Positions 8,866 to 18,862 of a stretch of 64,000 nucleotides of DNA are shown in pieces; within the stretch, counting starts at the first letter, position 1, and every line of letters begins with the position of its first letter. This DNA is from Streptomyces sioyaensis (GTDB lineage: Bacteria; Actinomycetota; Actinomycetes; Streptomycetales; Streptomycetaceae). The position numbers were made by a program, and so were the translations under genes. A model generated the notes under the pieces. The model made no database searches. It was not told where the DNA came from and worked only from the letters and a program-made list of their open reading frames with translations. Where the stretch lies: positions 47,580 to 111,579 of the forward strand of contig NZ_SDIF01000012.1 of NCBI RefSeq assembly GCF_004122735.1, in the 5' to 3' direction.

Positions 8866-9822
8866 ATGTCTGTTGCCGCACGCCGTCTCCACGCCGTCCT
8901 GGGTGCCGGCCCGGCCGGCACCACGCTCGCCGCCGAACTCGCCCGCCGCGGTCACGCCGTACGGCTGGTCAGCCGCTCGGCGCCGGACGCCACTCCCGAC
9001 GGCGTGCAGGGCCGCGCCATCGATGTGAGCACGCCCGAGGGGGCGCTGGCCGCCGTCGAGGGCGCCGATGTCGTGTACCACTGCGTGAACGTCGGGTATC
9101 ATCAGCAGGTCGAGGTCATGCCCCGGGTCCAGCAGGCGGTGCTGGCCGCCGTCGAGACCACCGGCGCCCGGCTGGTCGTCCTGGACACGCTGTATCCGTA
9201 CGGCCGGACGCAGGGCGCGGTGATGACGGAGGAGACTCCCTGGCGGGCGACGAGCCGCAAGGGACTGATGCGGGCACAGCTGGACACGGAATATCTCGCC
9301 GCCCACCGTGCGGGGCGGGCCCGTGTCGTCCTCGGCCGGGCGGCCGACTTCGTGGGGCCCGGCGTGCTCAACTCGACGCTCGGCGGCGCGGTCTTCCCGG
9401 CCGCACTGACCGGTGGCGAGGTCCTCGCGCTCGGCGACATCGACCTCCCGCACAGCTACACGGCCATCCAGGATGTGGCGAAGGGACTGGCCGCCCTCGG
9501 CGAAGACCCGGAAGGCGACGGCCGGGTGTGGCACCTGCCCACCGCGCCCGCTCGTACCACCCGTGAGATCCACTCGATGATCGAGGAGCGGGTGGACCGC
9601 CCGCTGCGACGGGTGATCCTCACCGAGCCCCGCCCGTTCGGGCCCTTCGACGCGACCTTCATGGACGAGTACGCGGAGATGTTCTACCAGCACACCGAGC
9701 CGCAGATCGTGGACTCCTCGGCGTTCGAGCGCGCCTTCGGCCTCCGCCCGGCGCCGCTGGAGGCGACCCTCGACGCCACCCTCGGCTGGTACCGCACGCT
9801 GGTGACCGGCGCGCGGAACTGA
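8866..9822 (+). CDS. NAD-dependent epimerase/dehydratase-like protein
   Basis: A 318-residue extended short-chain dehydrogenase/reductase. The N-terminal nucleotide-binding loop reads AVLGAGPAGTTLAAEL. Later segments VVLDTLYPYGRTQG and YTAIQDVAKGLAALGED are typical of the family. A Tyr is present in the LYPYG segment but no clean YxxxK pair is visible, so the chemistry may differ from classic epimerases. AGAAGGAA precedes the ATG. It is divergent from the TetR gene, which probably represses it in the absence of an unknown ligand. Confidence 0.8.
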   Translation: MSVAARRLHAVLGAGPAGTTLAAELARRGHAVRLVSRSAPDATPDGVQGRAIDVSTPEGALAAVEGADVVYHCVNVGYHQQVEVMPRVQQAVLAAVETTGARLVVLDTLYPYGRTQGAVMTEETPWRATSRKGLMRAQLDTEYLAAHRAGRARVVLGRAADFVGPGVLNSTLGGAVFPAALTGGEVLALGDIDLPHSYTAIQDVAKGLAALGEDPEGDGRVWHLPTAPARTTREIHSMIEERVDRPLRRVILTEPRPFGPFDATFMDEYAEMFYQHTEPQIVDSSAFERAFGLRPAPLEATLDATLGWYRTLVTGARN

Positions 9823-9889
9823 CCTGCCGCATCCGGCCGGTGACGTGCACGGAGCGACGTCCCCGGAGCGACCGGACCGCCCCACGCAC

Positions 9890-9924
9890 GCCGGGGGCCG
9901 ACGCCACATGCGTCGGCCCCCGGC
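9890..9924. terminator. Bidirectional hairpin terminator
   Basis: A perfect 15-base-pair stem (9890-9904 with 9910-9924) around a five-base loop, lying between convergent genes. Streptomyces terminators often lack a U-tract, as here. Confidence 0.85.
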
Positions 9925-9938
9925 TGCACCGGCAGCGG

Positions 9939-10481
9939 TCAGGAGGCGCCGGGCGGCGTCGCCGACCAGGCGGTCACGGACAGCGCCGCACCATCGACGT
10001 CCTTGTCGAACGCCAGGACGCTGTGCGCGTTGCCACCCGCCGGGGAGACCTGGAGGTACTTGGCCTTCGCGGACGGCCCGGCGTGGCTCCAGACGAGGTC
10101 GGCGTAGGCGCTCTTGCCCGGCTTGAGCGTGACCTGGTGGGCGCCCGGGTCCTTCGCGAAGTAGGTGTCACCGCGGTGCACGGTGGTCTTCATGGCCGAG
10201 TGGCCAGCGCCCTGCAGCGCCAGCCCCGGGTACCCGGATATCGCGCAGGTGCTCTTGCCGGTGTTGGTCACCCGCAGGTAGGTGCCCTCGTGGTTCATCC
10301 CGGCCTGGCCCGAACCCGCGCTGGTGGTCGAGACCTTCAGCGCCCCCGGTCCGCACGAGCCGGCAGCCCCCGCGCCGGAGCCGGCCGAACCCGCCGCGGC
10401 GGCGATTCCTGCACTCGCCCCCGCGGCCAGCACGACGGCGGCGGTGACGGTGACAGCCCTACGCAGACCACGGATGGTCAT
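9939..10481 (-). CDS. Secreted DUF4232-type protein
   Basis: A 180-residue exported protein with a signal peptide (MTIRGLRRAVTVTAAVVLAAG, cleavage near AAAAGSAG). The mature part has GTYLRVTNTGKSTCAISGYPGLALQ and a late KPGKSAYADLVWSHA, the pattern of the Streptomyces DUF4232 family, with two Cys likely to form a disulfide. Function is unknown; the family is cell-surface or extracellular. A GAGGGAG lies about ten bases upstream of the ATG. The gene stands alone. Confidence 0.82.
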   Translation of the reverse strand: MTIRGLRRAVTVTAAVVLAAGASAGIAAAAGSAGSGAGAAGSCGPGALKVSTTSAGSGQAGMNHEGTYLRVTNTGKSTCAISGYPGLALQGAGHSAMKTTVHRGDTYFAKDPGAHQVTLKPGKSAYADLVWSHAGPSAKAKYLQVSPAGGNAHSVLAFDKDVDGAALSVTAWSATPPGAS

Positions 10482-10838
10482 CAGTCATCAACTCCCTCTT
10501 CTCCGGCATCCGGAGAAATAGCGGTGCCCTCCCCACCGCCCGGTTGCGCACGGTTCCGTCGCTCCGTCCGCGAAGGCACCGGGCAGGGCGCCCTCCGGCG
10601 ACAGCACCGGACCGTCGATCCGGGCGGTGGGTTGGGCATGCGTTTTGTGCACCACCCACCCTGGGCACCTCCGCTGATGATCCACTAACGCCTCACTAAC
10701 ACCCGAAATACGCAAAGGGAGCAGGCAGGCCGGGGAGTACGGGAAGGGTGCGGGGGCGCGGGCCCACCAGGCGGTGCACGGTGCGGTGCGGCCGGACCGG
10801 GGGACGAGGCGACTGAAGCCCGTCCGAGCAGACGTGCG
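10482..10838. other. Non-coding divergent region
   Basis: About 357 bases between the divergent secreted protein and the FUSC-like membrane protein. I see no convincing gene, RNA or repeat. Both promoters must lie here. Confidence 0.5.
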
Positions 10839-13160
10839 ATGCTGGAGCACCGGGGATCATGGCAAGAAGTGGGAGCGTACGGCAGCGTGGTGGCAGCGAT
10901 ACGGCGGGCGGGGACGAACACCTGGGACCGTTTCGCGGCATCCGACCCGGGGCTGCTGCGACTGATGGCGGGACTGCGGACGGTCGGGGCCATCGTGCTC
11001 ACCCTCCTCGTCCTCGCGCTGCTCGGCACCGGCGTCCCCTTGATGGTCGCGGGCTCCATGGTCGCCATGGTGTCCACCTTCGCGATCAGGGAGAAGGAGG
11101 TGCGCGGCCAGGCGATCACGCTGGCTCTCGGCCTGCCCGTCGCGCTCGCCGCCATGTCGCTGGGCGCGCTGCTGCACACCCTGGTCATCGCCGGCGACGT
11201 GTTCTTCGTGCTGCTGATCTTCGCCGCCGTCTACTTCCGGCGGTTCGGTGACCGCGGCACCGCCCTCGGCCTGATCGGGTTCCAGGTCTACTTCATCTCG
11301 CTGTTCGTGCAGGCCAGCGTCCGCACCCTGCCCGTGCTGTATCTGACGCTGGCCGTCGCCATCGGGTGCAGCGCCCTCGTCCGGTTCGCCGTCGTGCCGC
11401 AGACTCCCCAGCGCACCCTGAGCCGGCTGCGCGAGGCCTTCCGGGCCCGCCTCGCCCAGCTGCTGGCGACCCAGAACGAGCTGTTGGACGTGGGCCCCGA
11501 GGAGCTCGACAAGGTCCTGGACGACCTGCGCCGGCACACCGCCCGGCTGCACGAGGCGGCACTGATGATCCAGGGCCTCCTGGAGGAGGGCACGCGGGAC
11601 GAAGCCGCGGCCGGCCTGGTGCAGCGTCGCGTCGCGGAGGCCGAGGTCGCCGCCGAGCGGCTGGGCATGCTGCTGCTCAACGCCCGCAGCGCCGGGCGCG
11701 CGGACACCCTCACCATGCATCTGCCGCATGCGCCGGTGCCGGCCACGGGCACCCGCATACGGACCGAGGACGAGGCGATCCGCACGTTGCGCCGCGATCT
11801 GAACGCCCTCCTCGTGCTGGTCGCCCGGCCCACGCCCGGCGGCCGCGGCACCGCGGTGGCCCATGTACGCAACCGGCTGCTCGGCTACCGGGACGAGGAG
11901 AACCTGCCGCCCGCCTCCCCCGCCGTCCAGGACGTCTTCCGCGGGCTCGGTGAGGCCGCGCGTTCCGTGCTGGGTCTGCGGCTGGCGCTGGACGGACCGC
12001 AGGACGAGTCGGACGACTCCCCGGCCACCACGCGTTCGCGCGAGGAGTTCGACGCCGAGGACCTCGCGATCGACGTCGCCGAGGAGGCCGAGGAGCCGGA
12101 GGACGACCGCACCGGGCTGCAACGGCCCACCACCCGGGCCGCGTTCCAGGTCGCGGTGGGCTCGACGCTGGCCATGATCGGGGGCGAGTTCCTGTCCAGC
12201 CAGCGCTGGTACTGGGCGGTGCTGACCTGCTGGGTGGTCTTCCTCAACACCGCGTCCACGGGCGAGATCCTGGTCAAGGGCTACCGCCGGCTGGTGGGCA
12301 CGGTCCTCGGCGTGGTCGCCGGTGTCGCGCTCGCCGGGCTGGTCGGCAACCACACCTGGACCGCGTTCGCGCTGGTACTGCTCTGCATCTTCGGGATGTT
12401 CTTCACCGCGCCGCTGTCCTACGCGCTGGTGTCCTTCTTCGTCACCGCGATGCTCGGACTGCTCTACACCCTGCTCAACACCTACAGCCTCGATGTGCTG
12501 GTGCTGCGCATCGAGGAGACCGCGCTGGGTGCCGCCTGCGGGATCATCGGCGCGGTGCTGGTGCTGCCGGTGCACACCGACCGCCGTACGGACGAGCTGC
12601 TGGGCACGGTGCTGGTCCGGCTGCGGGACGTGGTGACCGCCGCGGTGGAACAGCTCAGCGGCGGGCCCGCCGTCGACCTGCTGGGCAAGGCGCGCGAGCT
12701 GGACGAGGCGCTGGACGAGCTGCGCGCCTCCATCCAGCCGCTGACCCACCCGATCACCCCGCTACGGGTACGGCGGCGGACCGCCCGCTATCTGGTGGCC
12801 CTCCTGGAGACCTCCGCCTATCACGCCCGTTCCCTGGCGGCGACCGCGGAACTCGTCCCGTACAGCAAGACGATCGCGGCCGACCCGCGCCTGGAGCGGG
12901 CCGGCCGGCGGATCGCGTACAACATCGATCTGATCGTCGCGCGGGTGCTGGAGGAGAGCACCGAGGGCGAGGTCCAGTCCGGCGCCAGCGTCGCCGCGAT
13001 GCTGGAGACGGCCGGCTCCGGCGCGCTGCGGACGGGCACGGTCACCTTCCGCGTGCTGCGGCATCTCCAGCGCCTCGACGAGGGAGTGGTGGGTATCGCC
13101 CGCCCCCTCGACGTGCCGGTGGCCGGCCGCAGCGGAGGCGGCAGCGGCAAGGCGTCCTGA
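10839..13160 (+). CDS. FUSC-like integral membrane protein
   Basis: A 773-residue protein with two blocks of hydrophobic helices, about residues 45-185 and 440-590, separated and followed by long soluble helical regions. The duplicated membrane block with VGSTLAMIGGEFLSSQRWYWAVLTCWVVF is typical of the aromatic-acid-exporter/FUSC family (YccS and AaeB relatives). An acidic loop (EEAEEPEDD) precedes the second block. The start is uncertain: the chosen ATG has no clear ribosome site, and a GTG about 11 codons later is an alternative. It is probably a single-gene unit for efflux or envelope stress. Confidence 0.75.
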   Translation: MLEHRGSWQEVGAYGSVVAAIRRAGTNTWDRFAASDPGLLRLMAGLRTVGAIVLTLLVLALLGTGVPLMVAGSMVAMVSTFAIREKEVRGQAITLALGLPVALAAMSLGALLHTLVIAGDVFFVLLIFAAVYFRRFGDRGTALGLIGFQVYFISLFVQASVRTLPVLYLTLAVAIGCSALVRFAVVPQTPQRTLSRLREAFRARLAQLLATQNELLDVGPEELDKVLDDLRRHTARLHEAALMIQGLLEEGTRDEAAAGLVQRRVAEAEVAAERLGMLLLNARSAGRADTLTMHLPHAPVPATGTRIRTEDEAIRTLRRDLNALLVLVARPTPGGRGTAVAHVRNRLLGYRDEENLPPASPAVQDVFRGLGEAARSVLGLRLALDGPQDESDDSPATTRSREEFDAEDLAIDVAEEAEEPEDDRTGLQRPTTRAAFQVAVGSTLAMIGGEFLSSQRWYWAVLTCWVVFLNTASTGEILVKGYRRLVGTVLGVVAGVALAGLVGNHTWTAFALVLLCIFGMFFTAPLSYALVSFFVTAMLGLLYTLLNTYSLDVLVLRIEETALGAACGIIGAVLVLPVHTDRRTDELLGTVLVRLRDVVTAAVEQLSGGPAVDLLGKARELDEALDELRASIQPLTHPITPLRVRRRTARYLVALLETSAYHARSLAATAELVPYSKTIAADPRLERAGRRIAYNIDLIVARVLEESTEGEVQSGASVAAMLETAGSGALRTGTVTFRVLRHLQRLDEGVVGIARPLDVPVAGRSGGGSGKAS

Positions 13161-13227
13161 GCCGGAGCCTGCCGGACGCTCACCGGGGCGGCCCGGGGCT
13201 CCGCCCGATTGCGGTCCAGGGCGTGCT

Positions 13228-13962
13228 CTACCGGGGCCGTTCCTGGTCCGTCGCGCCCGCGCCGGAGCGGCACGCGGGGTGCCCCCAGCCCTCGTCGTTC
13301 TTGGAGATCGGCTCGCCCGCAGCGTAGGAGCGCCCGCAGCGGCAGCGGCCGGGGAACTTGGCCTTGAGCGTGCGCGCCGGCTTGCCCCCGCCGCGCCGCT
13401 GCGGTGCGGAGGCCGTCCGCGCCGTGGCGCCGGAGGTACCTCGACGGGTGCCGGCGGACCGCGCGGCGGCCGCGGCGGCCGGCGGCTGCGGGGAGCCGAG
13501 TTCACTGCCGGCGGCCTCCTGCTCGGTCGCCGCCTGGCTCGCGGCCCGGTCGGCGAAGTCGTTCAGCGGGTCCCCGTCGACCTGGTGCGCGGGCACGTAC
13601 CGGAACTCCACGGAGCGGCCGGCGAGCAGCGCGTCGATGCGTACGACCAGTTCCTGGTTGGCGACCGGCTTGCCCGCGGACGTCTTCCACCCCTTGCGCT
13701 TCCAGCCGGGCAGCCAGGTCGTGACGGCCTTCATCGCGTACTGGGAGTCCATCCGGATCTCCAGCGGTACGGCCGGATCCGTGGCGGTCAGCAGGCGTTC
13801 CAGGGCCGTGAGCTCGGCGACATTGTTGGTCGCGGTGCCCAGCGGCCCGGCCTCCCACCGCACGACGGTGTCCGCACCATCGGCGATGACCCAGGCCCAG
13901 CCCGCGGGCCCGGGGTTTCCTTTCGACGCGCCGTCACAAGCGGCACTCACGCGTTCAGCCAT
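13228..13962 (-). CDS. rnhA: Ribonuclease HI with C-terminal metal-binding tail
   Basis: About 244 residues. The N-terminal RNase H fold has the full catalytic set D10 (CDGASKGNPGPAG), E50 (NVAELTALE), D72 (MDSQYAMK) and D138 (NDFADRA), plus His126 (VPAHQVDGD). It cleaves RNA in RNA/DNA hybrids. A low-complexity linker of about 50 residues leads to a tail with CRCG and GHPAC, a Cys/His group that could bind zinc. The start is at MAERV; an in-frame ATG four codons earlier is possible. Fusion of RNase HI to such a tail is known in actinobacteria, but its role is unclear. Confidence 0.88.
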   Translation of the reverse strand: MAERVSAACDGASKGNPGPAGWAWVIADGADTVVRWEAGPLGTATNNVAELTALERLLTATDPAVPLEIRMDSQYAMKAVTTWLPGWKRKGWKTSAGKPVANQELVVRIDALLAGRSVEFRYVPAHQVDGDPLNDFADRAASQAATEQEAAGSELGSPQPPAAAAAARSAGTRRGTSGATARTASAPQRRGGGKPARTLKAKFPGRCRCGRSYAAGEPISKNDEGWGHPACRSGAGATDQERPR

Positions 13963-14085
13963 GGGCGCGATCATGCCAGGCGGCGGCCCGCCGGGGCGAA
14001 GCCGCCTCCGGACGGGCTCGATGCCGCCCGGTCCCCCGGGCAGGCCGTACGGGCACACGCGGGGCGGGCCCGAGGCACCACGGAA

Positions 14086-14129
14086 GCGAGGCGCCACGAG
14101 AGCGAGGCACCTCAGACGCGAGGCGCCAC
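14086..14129. repeat. Short direct repeat in an intergenic gap
   Basis: GCGAGGCGCCAC occurs at 14086-14097 and 14118-14129, with a related GCGAGGCACC at 14102-14111 between them. It lies between the AIM24 gene stop and the RNase H start. No function can be read. Confidence 0.4.
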
Positions 14130-14172
14130 AGACGCGAACATGCCAAGATACTTCGGCCCCGAACCCGCAAGG

Positions 14173-14850
14173 TCAGTTCCCGGCCGACTTCTCCGGGCGG
14201 AGTTCGCTGGGCCGGACGATGACGAACCCCTCGCCTTCGAGGCGGAGTTGGACGGCCTCGCCGGAGCCGCCGCGGAGCATCGAACCGAGGCTCTGCGAAC
14301 GGTGCAGCCCCGTGTGCAAACCGCTGCTCCAGCCGACCACGGCATCGGTGTCGACGAAGACCGGGGACTGCGGGGAGACGGGTATGACGATGGGGTTGCC
14401 CTCGCACATCACGCCCAGCTTTCCCTGGCCGCTGAAGACGGAGTTGAAGAGTCCGCCGCCCACCATGCCCGCGCCCTTGACGACCTTGATCTCATAGGAG
14501 AGGGACGGGTCGAAACACAGCACATTGCGGCCGTTGACGGTGAGGCCGTCGCCAGCGGCGAGGTCGATGATGAAGCAGTTGGCCGCCTCGTGCGCGAACC
14601 ACACCTCGCCGCGGCCCCGTACGGCCATCAGCGCCAGCCCCTCGCCGGTGACCGCGCGCTTGAGGAACTTTCCGACCCCCTGACCCTGCTTCTCGAATTG
14701 CAGCTCACCGCGGTAGGCGATCATCGCGCCCTGCCGCGCGTAGCACTCCCCGTCCAGCGCGTATTTCAGCGACTTGGCGTTCTGCTGCACCATGCCGGGC
14801 GCGGTGGCCTGCGTCGCCATGTTCTCGGCGGCAAAGAGATCACTGTTCAT
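14173..14850 (-). CDS. AIM24-family protein
   Basis: A 225-residue soluble protein of the AIM24/TRAP-like beta-roll family: GEGLALMAVRGRGEVWF, GDGLTVNGRNVLCFDPSLSYEIKVV (two partly overlapping strands of the fold) and the Gly-rich GMVGGGLFNSVFSGQG are its usual signatures. Such proteins are widespread in Streptomyces, often as tandem paralogues, with no firm biochemical role. Here it is single and divergent from the polysaccharide locus. The ATG at MNSDLF is the first start. Confidence 0.85.
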   Translation of the reverse strand: MNSDLFAAENMATQATAPGMVQQNAKSLKYALDGECYARQGAMIAYRGELQFEKQGQGVGKFLKRAVTGEGLALMAVRGRGEVWFAHEAANCFIIDLAAGDGLTVNGRNVLCFDPSLSYEIKVVKGAGMVGGGLFNSVFSGQGKLGVMCEGNPIVIPVSPQSPVFVDTDAVVGWSSGLHTGLHRSQSLGSMLRGGSGEAVQLRLEGEGFVIVRPSELRPEKSAGN

Positions 14851-15128
14851 GACAAGAATGCTAGAGCGCGCCGTGGCGGGGCACCCGGGAAGTCCGTCGA
14901 CAGGTACCGGAGCGCTGCTTCCGGTCCGGATTCCCGGCCCGACGGGACGGCTGAAATCGGTTCATACCTTCCGCGAGTTGTAAACACGGGGACACAAGAA
15001 CACTCAAAATAGGTAAACCGCAGCAGTCAGGCGCAACGTGCTCTAGCGTCACGTCCGACACGGGGCGGTGGTCTGTGCCAGGGGGGCGACGACTGCGCCG
15101 GAATGAGGGGACGACCAAGTGGGGGGCC

Positions 15129-16631
15129 ATGGGGTTGTTCGAAGCTGCCGGATCACGGGTGATGGAATCGCCCGCCGGAACAGCCGAATTGGATCGCGCG
15201 CCGGAACACCACAGGGGAGGAAAAAGGCACACGCCCGCCGAACGACGGCTCTTACCGGTGGCGTTGGCCGTTGACGCAATCGGGGCCGTGCTACCGGTCG
15301 CCGCGCTGTGTGCCATGACGGGGCAGCCCCATCCGCTGCTCGTCGCGACGCTGGCCGGTGCGTCGTGGCTGGCCGTTGGGGCATCGAAGAATCGTTACAC
15401 CCGAGACGAACTGGACGCCGGTGCCCTGCTGCCCGTCTTCCGGGACTGGCTGACCATGCTGGGGGTGCTGGCCGTCGCCTGCGTCGCGACGCGGGTCGAC
15501 TTCTCGCTGGAGATCTGTGTGCCGGCGCTGCTGCCGTGTCTTGCGCTGGGCGTGGCCCGGCGCAAGCTCGCGCACCGGTATCTGCTCGCCATCCGGCGCC
15601 GTGCGCGGGCGCTGCGGCGGGTGCTGATCGTCGGGGAGGCGGGCGCGGTCGATGTGGTGCTCGCGGAGCTGGGGCACCACACCGACCACGAATATGTCGT
15701 CGTCGGAAGCTGTCTGATCGGCGACGAAGCGACCGATTCGGCACTGCCCGTCTACGACCGGCTCACGTCCGACGGCGAGGCACCCGAAGGGGCACTGGAC
15801 GGGGAGCGGGTCCTGAGGTGCGCCGCCGAACTCGGCGCCGATCTCGTCTTCGTGGCGCCGGGCCGGCAGATGCCCGCGGCCCGGGTGCGGCGGCTGGCCT
15901 GGGCCCTGCACGACGGGGGACGAAATCTGGCCATACTGCCGGGCCTGATCGACGTCTCGCAGCACCGTGTCCGGCTCGCCAAGGCGGCGGGGCTGACGGT
16001 GATGCACATAGACCCGGCGGCGCGTCGGGGCATTCCGGTACTGCTGAAGCAGGCCACCGACCGGCTGGGGGCGTTGCTGCTGCTCGTGCTGCTCTCCCCC
16101 GTCTTCGCCGCGGTGGCCACGGCCATAAGGCTCAGCACCGCGGGCCCGGTGTTCTACTGGCAGATCCGGGTCGGCCGGGATCTGCGGCCGTTCCGGATGT
16201 GGAAGTTCCGCACCATGGTGGTCACCGCCGACCGGATGCGGGCCGCGCTGGAGTCGGCCAACGAGCACGACGGAGCGATGTTCAAGATGCGGCGGGATCC
16301 GCGGGTGACGCGGGTCGGCCGGCTGTTGCGCCGCTTCTCACTGGACGAACTGCCGCAGCTCTTCAACGTCCTGGCCGGCCATATGTCCTTGGTCGGTCCA
16401 CGGCCGCCGCTGCCCGAGGAGGTCGAGCGGTACGACGGGACCGAGATCCGCCGGCTGTCGGTCAAGCCGGGCCTGACCGGTCTGTGGCAGGTCAGCGGGC
16501 GCTCGGACCTCTCCTGGGACGAGACCGTCGCACTGGATCTGAGCTATGTGGACAACTGGTCCTACTCGCGCGACATAGGGGTGCTGATGCGTACCGTGCG
16601 GGCCGTCGTGGACGGGCGCGGTGCGTACTAG
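15129..16631 (+). CDS. Polyprenyl-phosphate sugar-1-phosphate transferase (initiating transferase)
   Basis: About 500 residues: several N-terminal membrane helices, a CoA-binding-like central region and a C-terminal catalytic domain of the bacterial sugar transferase family (WbaP/WcaJ). Catalytic-domain motifs are KFRTMVV, DELPQLFNVL, SLVGPRPPLPEE and KPGLTGLWQVSGRS. It loads the first sugar phosphate on the lipid carrier and so starts repeat-unit assembly. The ATG at MGLFEA with GGGGGG upstream is chosen; an earlier in-frame GTG is possible. Codon 42 is TTA (15252-15254), so translation probably depends on the bldA tRNA. It is the first gene of the polysaccharide locus. Confidence 0.9.
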   Translation: MGLFEAAGSRVMESPAGTAELDRAPEHHRGGKRHTPAERRLLPVALAVDAIGAVLPVAALCAMTGQPHPLLVATLAGASWLAVGASKNRYTRDELDAGALLPVFRDWLTMLGVLAVACVATRVDFSLEICVPALLPCLALGVARRKLAHRYLLAIRRRARALRRVLIVGEAGAVDVVLAELGHHTDHEYVVVGSCLIGDEATDSALPVYDRLTSDGEAPEGALDGERVLRCAAELGADLVFVAPGRQMPAARVRRLAWALHDGGRNLAILPGLIDVSQHRVRLAKAAGLTVMHIDPAARRGIPVLLKQATDRLGALLLLVLLSPVFAAVATAIRLSTAGPVFYWQIRVGRDLRPFRMWKFRTMVVTADRMRAALESANEHDGAMFKMRRDPRVTRVGRLLRRFSLDELPQLFNVLAGHMSLVGPRPPLPEEVERYDGTEIRRLSVKPGLTGLWQVSGRSDLSWDETVALDLSYVDNWSYSRDIGVLMRTVRAVVDGRGAY

Positions 16632-16654
16632 GGCCTGCCCGGGTCGCCGTGGGT

Positions 16655-16707
16655 CGCGGTGTGCGGCCGGTGCCTCGCCGAGAGGCGGGCGCCGGCCGCA
16701 CACCGCG
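16655..16707. terminator. Strong bidirectional hairpin terminator
   Basis: A perfect 16-base-pair stem (16655-16670 with 16692-16707). The loop itself folds into a GCCTC/GAGGC hairpin. It lies between the convergent initiating transferase and GDP-fucose synthase genes. Confidence 0.88.
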
Positions 16708-16719
16708 GGCCGGTCCGGC

Positions 16720-17664
16720 TCACGCCGTTGCCGGCTCCGCCTGCCACGCCTCGTAGGTCCGGGCGATGCCCTCGGCGAGCGGGATGGTGGGCGCCCAGCC
16801 CAGGGCGCGCATCCTGCTGATGTCGAGCAGCTTGCGCGGGGTGCCGTCGGGGCGGGAGGGGTCGAAGGCAATCCGTCCCTCGTAGCCCACCGCGGCGGCG
16901 ACGCAGGAGGCGAGCTCGGCGATGGTCAGGTCCTCGCCGCAGCCGACGTTGACCGTGTCGTCACCGTCGTAGCGGCGCAGCAGTACCTCACAGGCGGCGG
17001 CCAGGTCGTCGACGTGCAGGAACTCGCGCAGGGGCGTTCCGGTGCCCCAGAGGGTGAGTTCGGGCAGGCCCTGCTGCTTCGCCTCGTGGAAGCGGCGGAT
17101 CAGCGCCGGCAGCACATGCGAGGTTTCGAGGTCGAAATTGTCGCCGGGTCCGTAGAGGTTCGTCGGCATGGCGGAGATGAAAGAGGCACCGTATTGGCGG
17201 CGGTAGGACCGGATCTGCACCAGGCCGGCGATCTTGGCGATCGCATACGCCTCGTTGGTGGGCTCCAACGGCCCGCTCAGCAGGGCGTCTTCGGTGATGG
17301 GCTGGGCGGCGTGCTTGGGGTAGATGCAGCTCGATCCGAGGAACAGCAGCCGGCGTACCCCGGCGTGGTGGGCACCGGCGATGACGCTGAGCTGGATGCT
17401 GAGATTGTCCTCCAGGAACTGTACGGGGTGGGTGCTGTTGGCCATGATTCCGCCGACCTTGGCGGCCGCCAGCACGACGGCGTCGGGCCGGGCCGCGCGC
17501 AACCAGGCCCCAGTGGCCTCGGCGTCGCGCAGGTCGAGTTCCGCACGCGTACGGGTCAGCACGTCATAGCCCTGGGCGGTCAGTCGACGGGTCACGGCGG
17601 AGCCCACCAGACCCCGGTGGCCGGCGACGAAAACACGAGCAGGTGTGGGCAGCAAGTCATCCAT
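16720..17664 (-). CDS. fcl: GDP-L-fucose synthase
   Basis: A 314-residue extended SDR that epimerises and reduces GDP-4-keto-6-deoxymannose to GDP-L-fucose. The nucleotide loop is [11 protein letters not shown] (Gly15, Gly18, Gly21); the catalytic SSCIYPK and YAIAK motifs, [12 protein letters not shown] and EFLHVDDLA are all diagnostic. Length matches the family (about 310-320). The ATG at MDDLL has no clear ribosome site; an upstream extension would be unusually long for the family. It is divergent from gmd, the preceding step of the same pathway. Confidence 0.93.
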   Translation of the reverse strand: MDDLLPTPARVFVAGHRGLVGSAVTRRLTAQGYDVLTRTRAELDLRDAEATGAWLRAARPDAVVLAAAKVGGIMANSTHPVQFLEDNLSIQLSVIAGAHHAGVRRLLFLGSSCIYPKHAAQPITEDALLSGPLEPTNEAYAIAKIAGLVQIRSYRRQYGASFISAMPTNLYGPGDNFDLETSHVLPALIRRFHEAKQQGLPELTLWGTGTPLREFLHVDDLAAACEVLLRRYDGDDTVNVGCGEDLTIAELASCVAAAVGYEGRIAFDPSRPDGTPRKLLDISRMRALGWAPTIPLAEGIARTYEAWQAEPATA

Positions 17665-17848
17665 GGGGCGGATTGTCGCAGTCAATCCGAGACGCCCACC
17701 GGCTATTTCAGGAAATATCTGGCCCGCTTCTTCCGCTCGACCACCGGCCGGGCCGCAGGTAGCGTCCAGCGCCCGCGGCCCGCCGTCCGGCACGCGGGCA
17801 ATCCATCGTTCGATCCCGATGCACAGTCACTTCTCGTGGGGGGAAGCC

Positions 17849-18862
17849 ATGCCGAAAACCGCGGTCATCACCGGAATTACCGGTCAAGACGGTTCCTATC
17901 TGGCCGAATTGCTGCTGAGCAAGGGCTATGAAGTGCACGGGCTGATGAGACGCTCATCGAGCTTCAACACCGAGCGCATCGACCACATCTACCAGGACCC
18001 GCACACCCCGGACCGCCGGCTGCTGCTGCACCACGTCGACCTGTCGGACGGGGTGGCGCTGGTGAATCTGCTGCGCGATGTGCAGCCCGACGAGGTCTAC
18101 AACCTCGGGGCCCAGTCCCATGTCCGGGTCTCCTTCGACGCCCCGCTGTACACCGGCGATGTGACCGGTCTGGGCGCCCTGCGACTGCTGGAGGCGATCC
18201 GCGCCAGCGGCGTCCGGACCCGGCTGTACCAGGCCTCGTCCTCGGAGATGTTCGGCGCCACACCGCCGCCGCAGAACGAGGGGACGCCCTTCCACCCGCG
18301 CAGTCCGTACGGCTGCGCCAAGGTCATGGCGTACTGGTCGACCGTCAACTACCGTGAGGCGTATGGCCTGTTCGGCGTCAACGGCATCCTCTTCAACCAC
18401 GAGAGCCCACGACGGGGCGAGACCTTCGTCACCCGCAAGATCACTCGTGCGGTGGCCCGCATACAGGCCGGTCTGCAGAAGCACCTCTATCTGGGCAACC
18501 TCGATGCCGTCCGCGACTGGGGATACGCCCCCGAGTACGTCGAGGCCATGTGGCTGATGCTCCAGCGTGACGAGCCCGACGACTACGTGGTCGCGACCGG
18601 TGTGGCCGCGACCGTACGGGACTTCCTGCAGGCCGCGTTCGAGACGGTGGGGCTGGACTGGGAGCGCAGCGTGCGCTTCGACCCGAAGTACGAGCGGCCC
18701 TCCGAAGTGGACGCGCTCATCGGTGACGCGTCCAAGGCGAAGAGCCTGCTGGACTGGTCGGCGAAGGTGCAGTACGACGAGCTCGCCCGGATCATGGTCG
18801 AGTCGGACGTACGCCAGCTGCAGGACGAGCTCTCCGGCCACCGGGTACGGGTGGACCGATGA
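17849..18862 (+). CDS. gmd: GDP-mannose 4,6-dehydratase
   Basis: A 337-residue NADP-dependent dehydratase that makes GDP-4-keto-6-deoxymannose from GDP-mannose. Motifs include [45 protein letters not shown] and the catalytic YGCAK, followed by [21 protein letters not shown] (two partly overlapping landmarks of GMD). GGGGGGA gives a strong ribosome site. The final four bases overlap the acetyltransferase start. With fcl it supplies GDP-L-fucose; no GDP-mannose pyrophosphorylase is in the window, so GDP-mannose must come from elsewhere. Confidence 0.95.
   Translation: MPKTAVITGITGQDGSYLAELLLSKGYEVHGLMRRSSSFNTERIDHIYQDPHTPDRRLLLHHVDLSDGVALVNLLRDVQPDEVYNLGAQSHVRVSFDAPLYTGDVTGLGALRLLEAIRASGVRTRLYQASSSEMFGATPPPQNEGTPFHPRSPYGCAKVMAYWSTVNYREAYGLFGVNGILFNHESPRRGETFVTRKITRAVARIQAGLQKHLYLGNLDAVRDWGYAPEYVEAMWLMLQRDEPDDYVVATGVAATVRDFLQAAFETVGLDWERSVRFDPKYERPSEVDALIGDASKAKSLLDWSAKVQYDELARIMVESDVRQLQDELSGHRVRVDR

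Noticed and set aside
17714..17728. TATCTGGCCCGCTTC shared with 45346-45360
   Set aside because: At 45346 the sequence codes for part of the condensation protein with ordinary codons, the flanks do not match, and the two sites have no common context, so chance is the better explanation.
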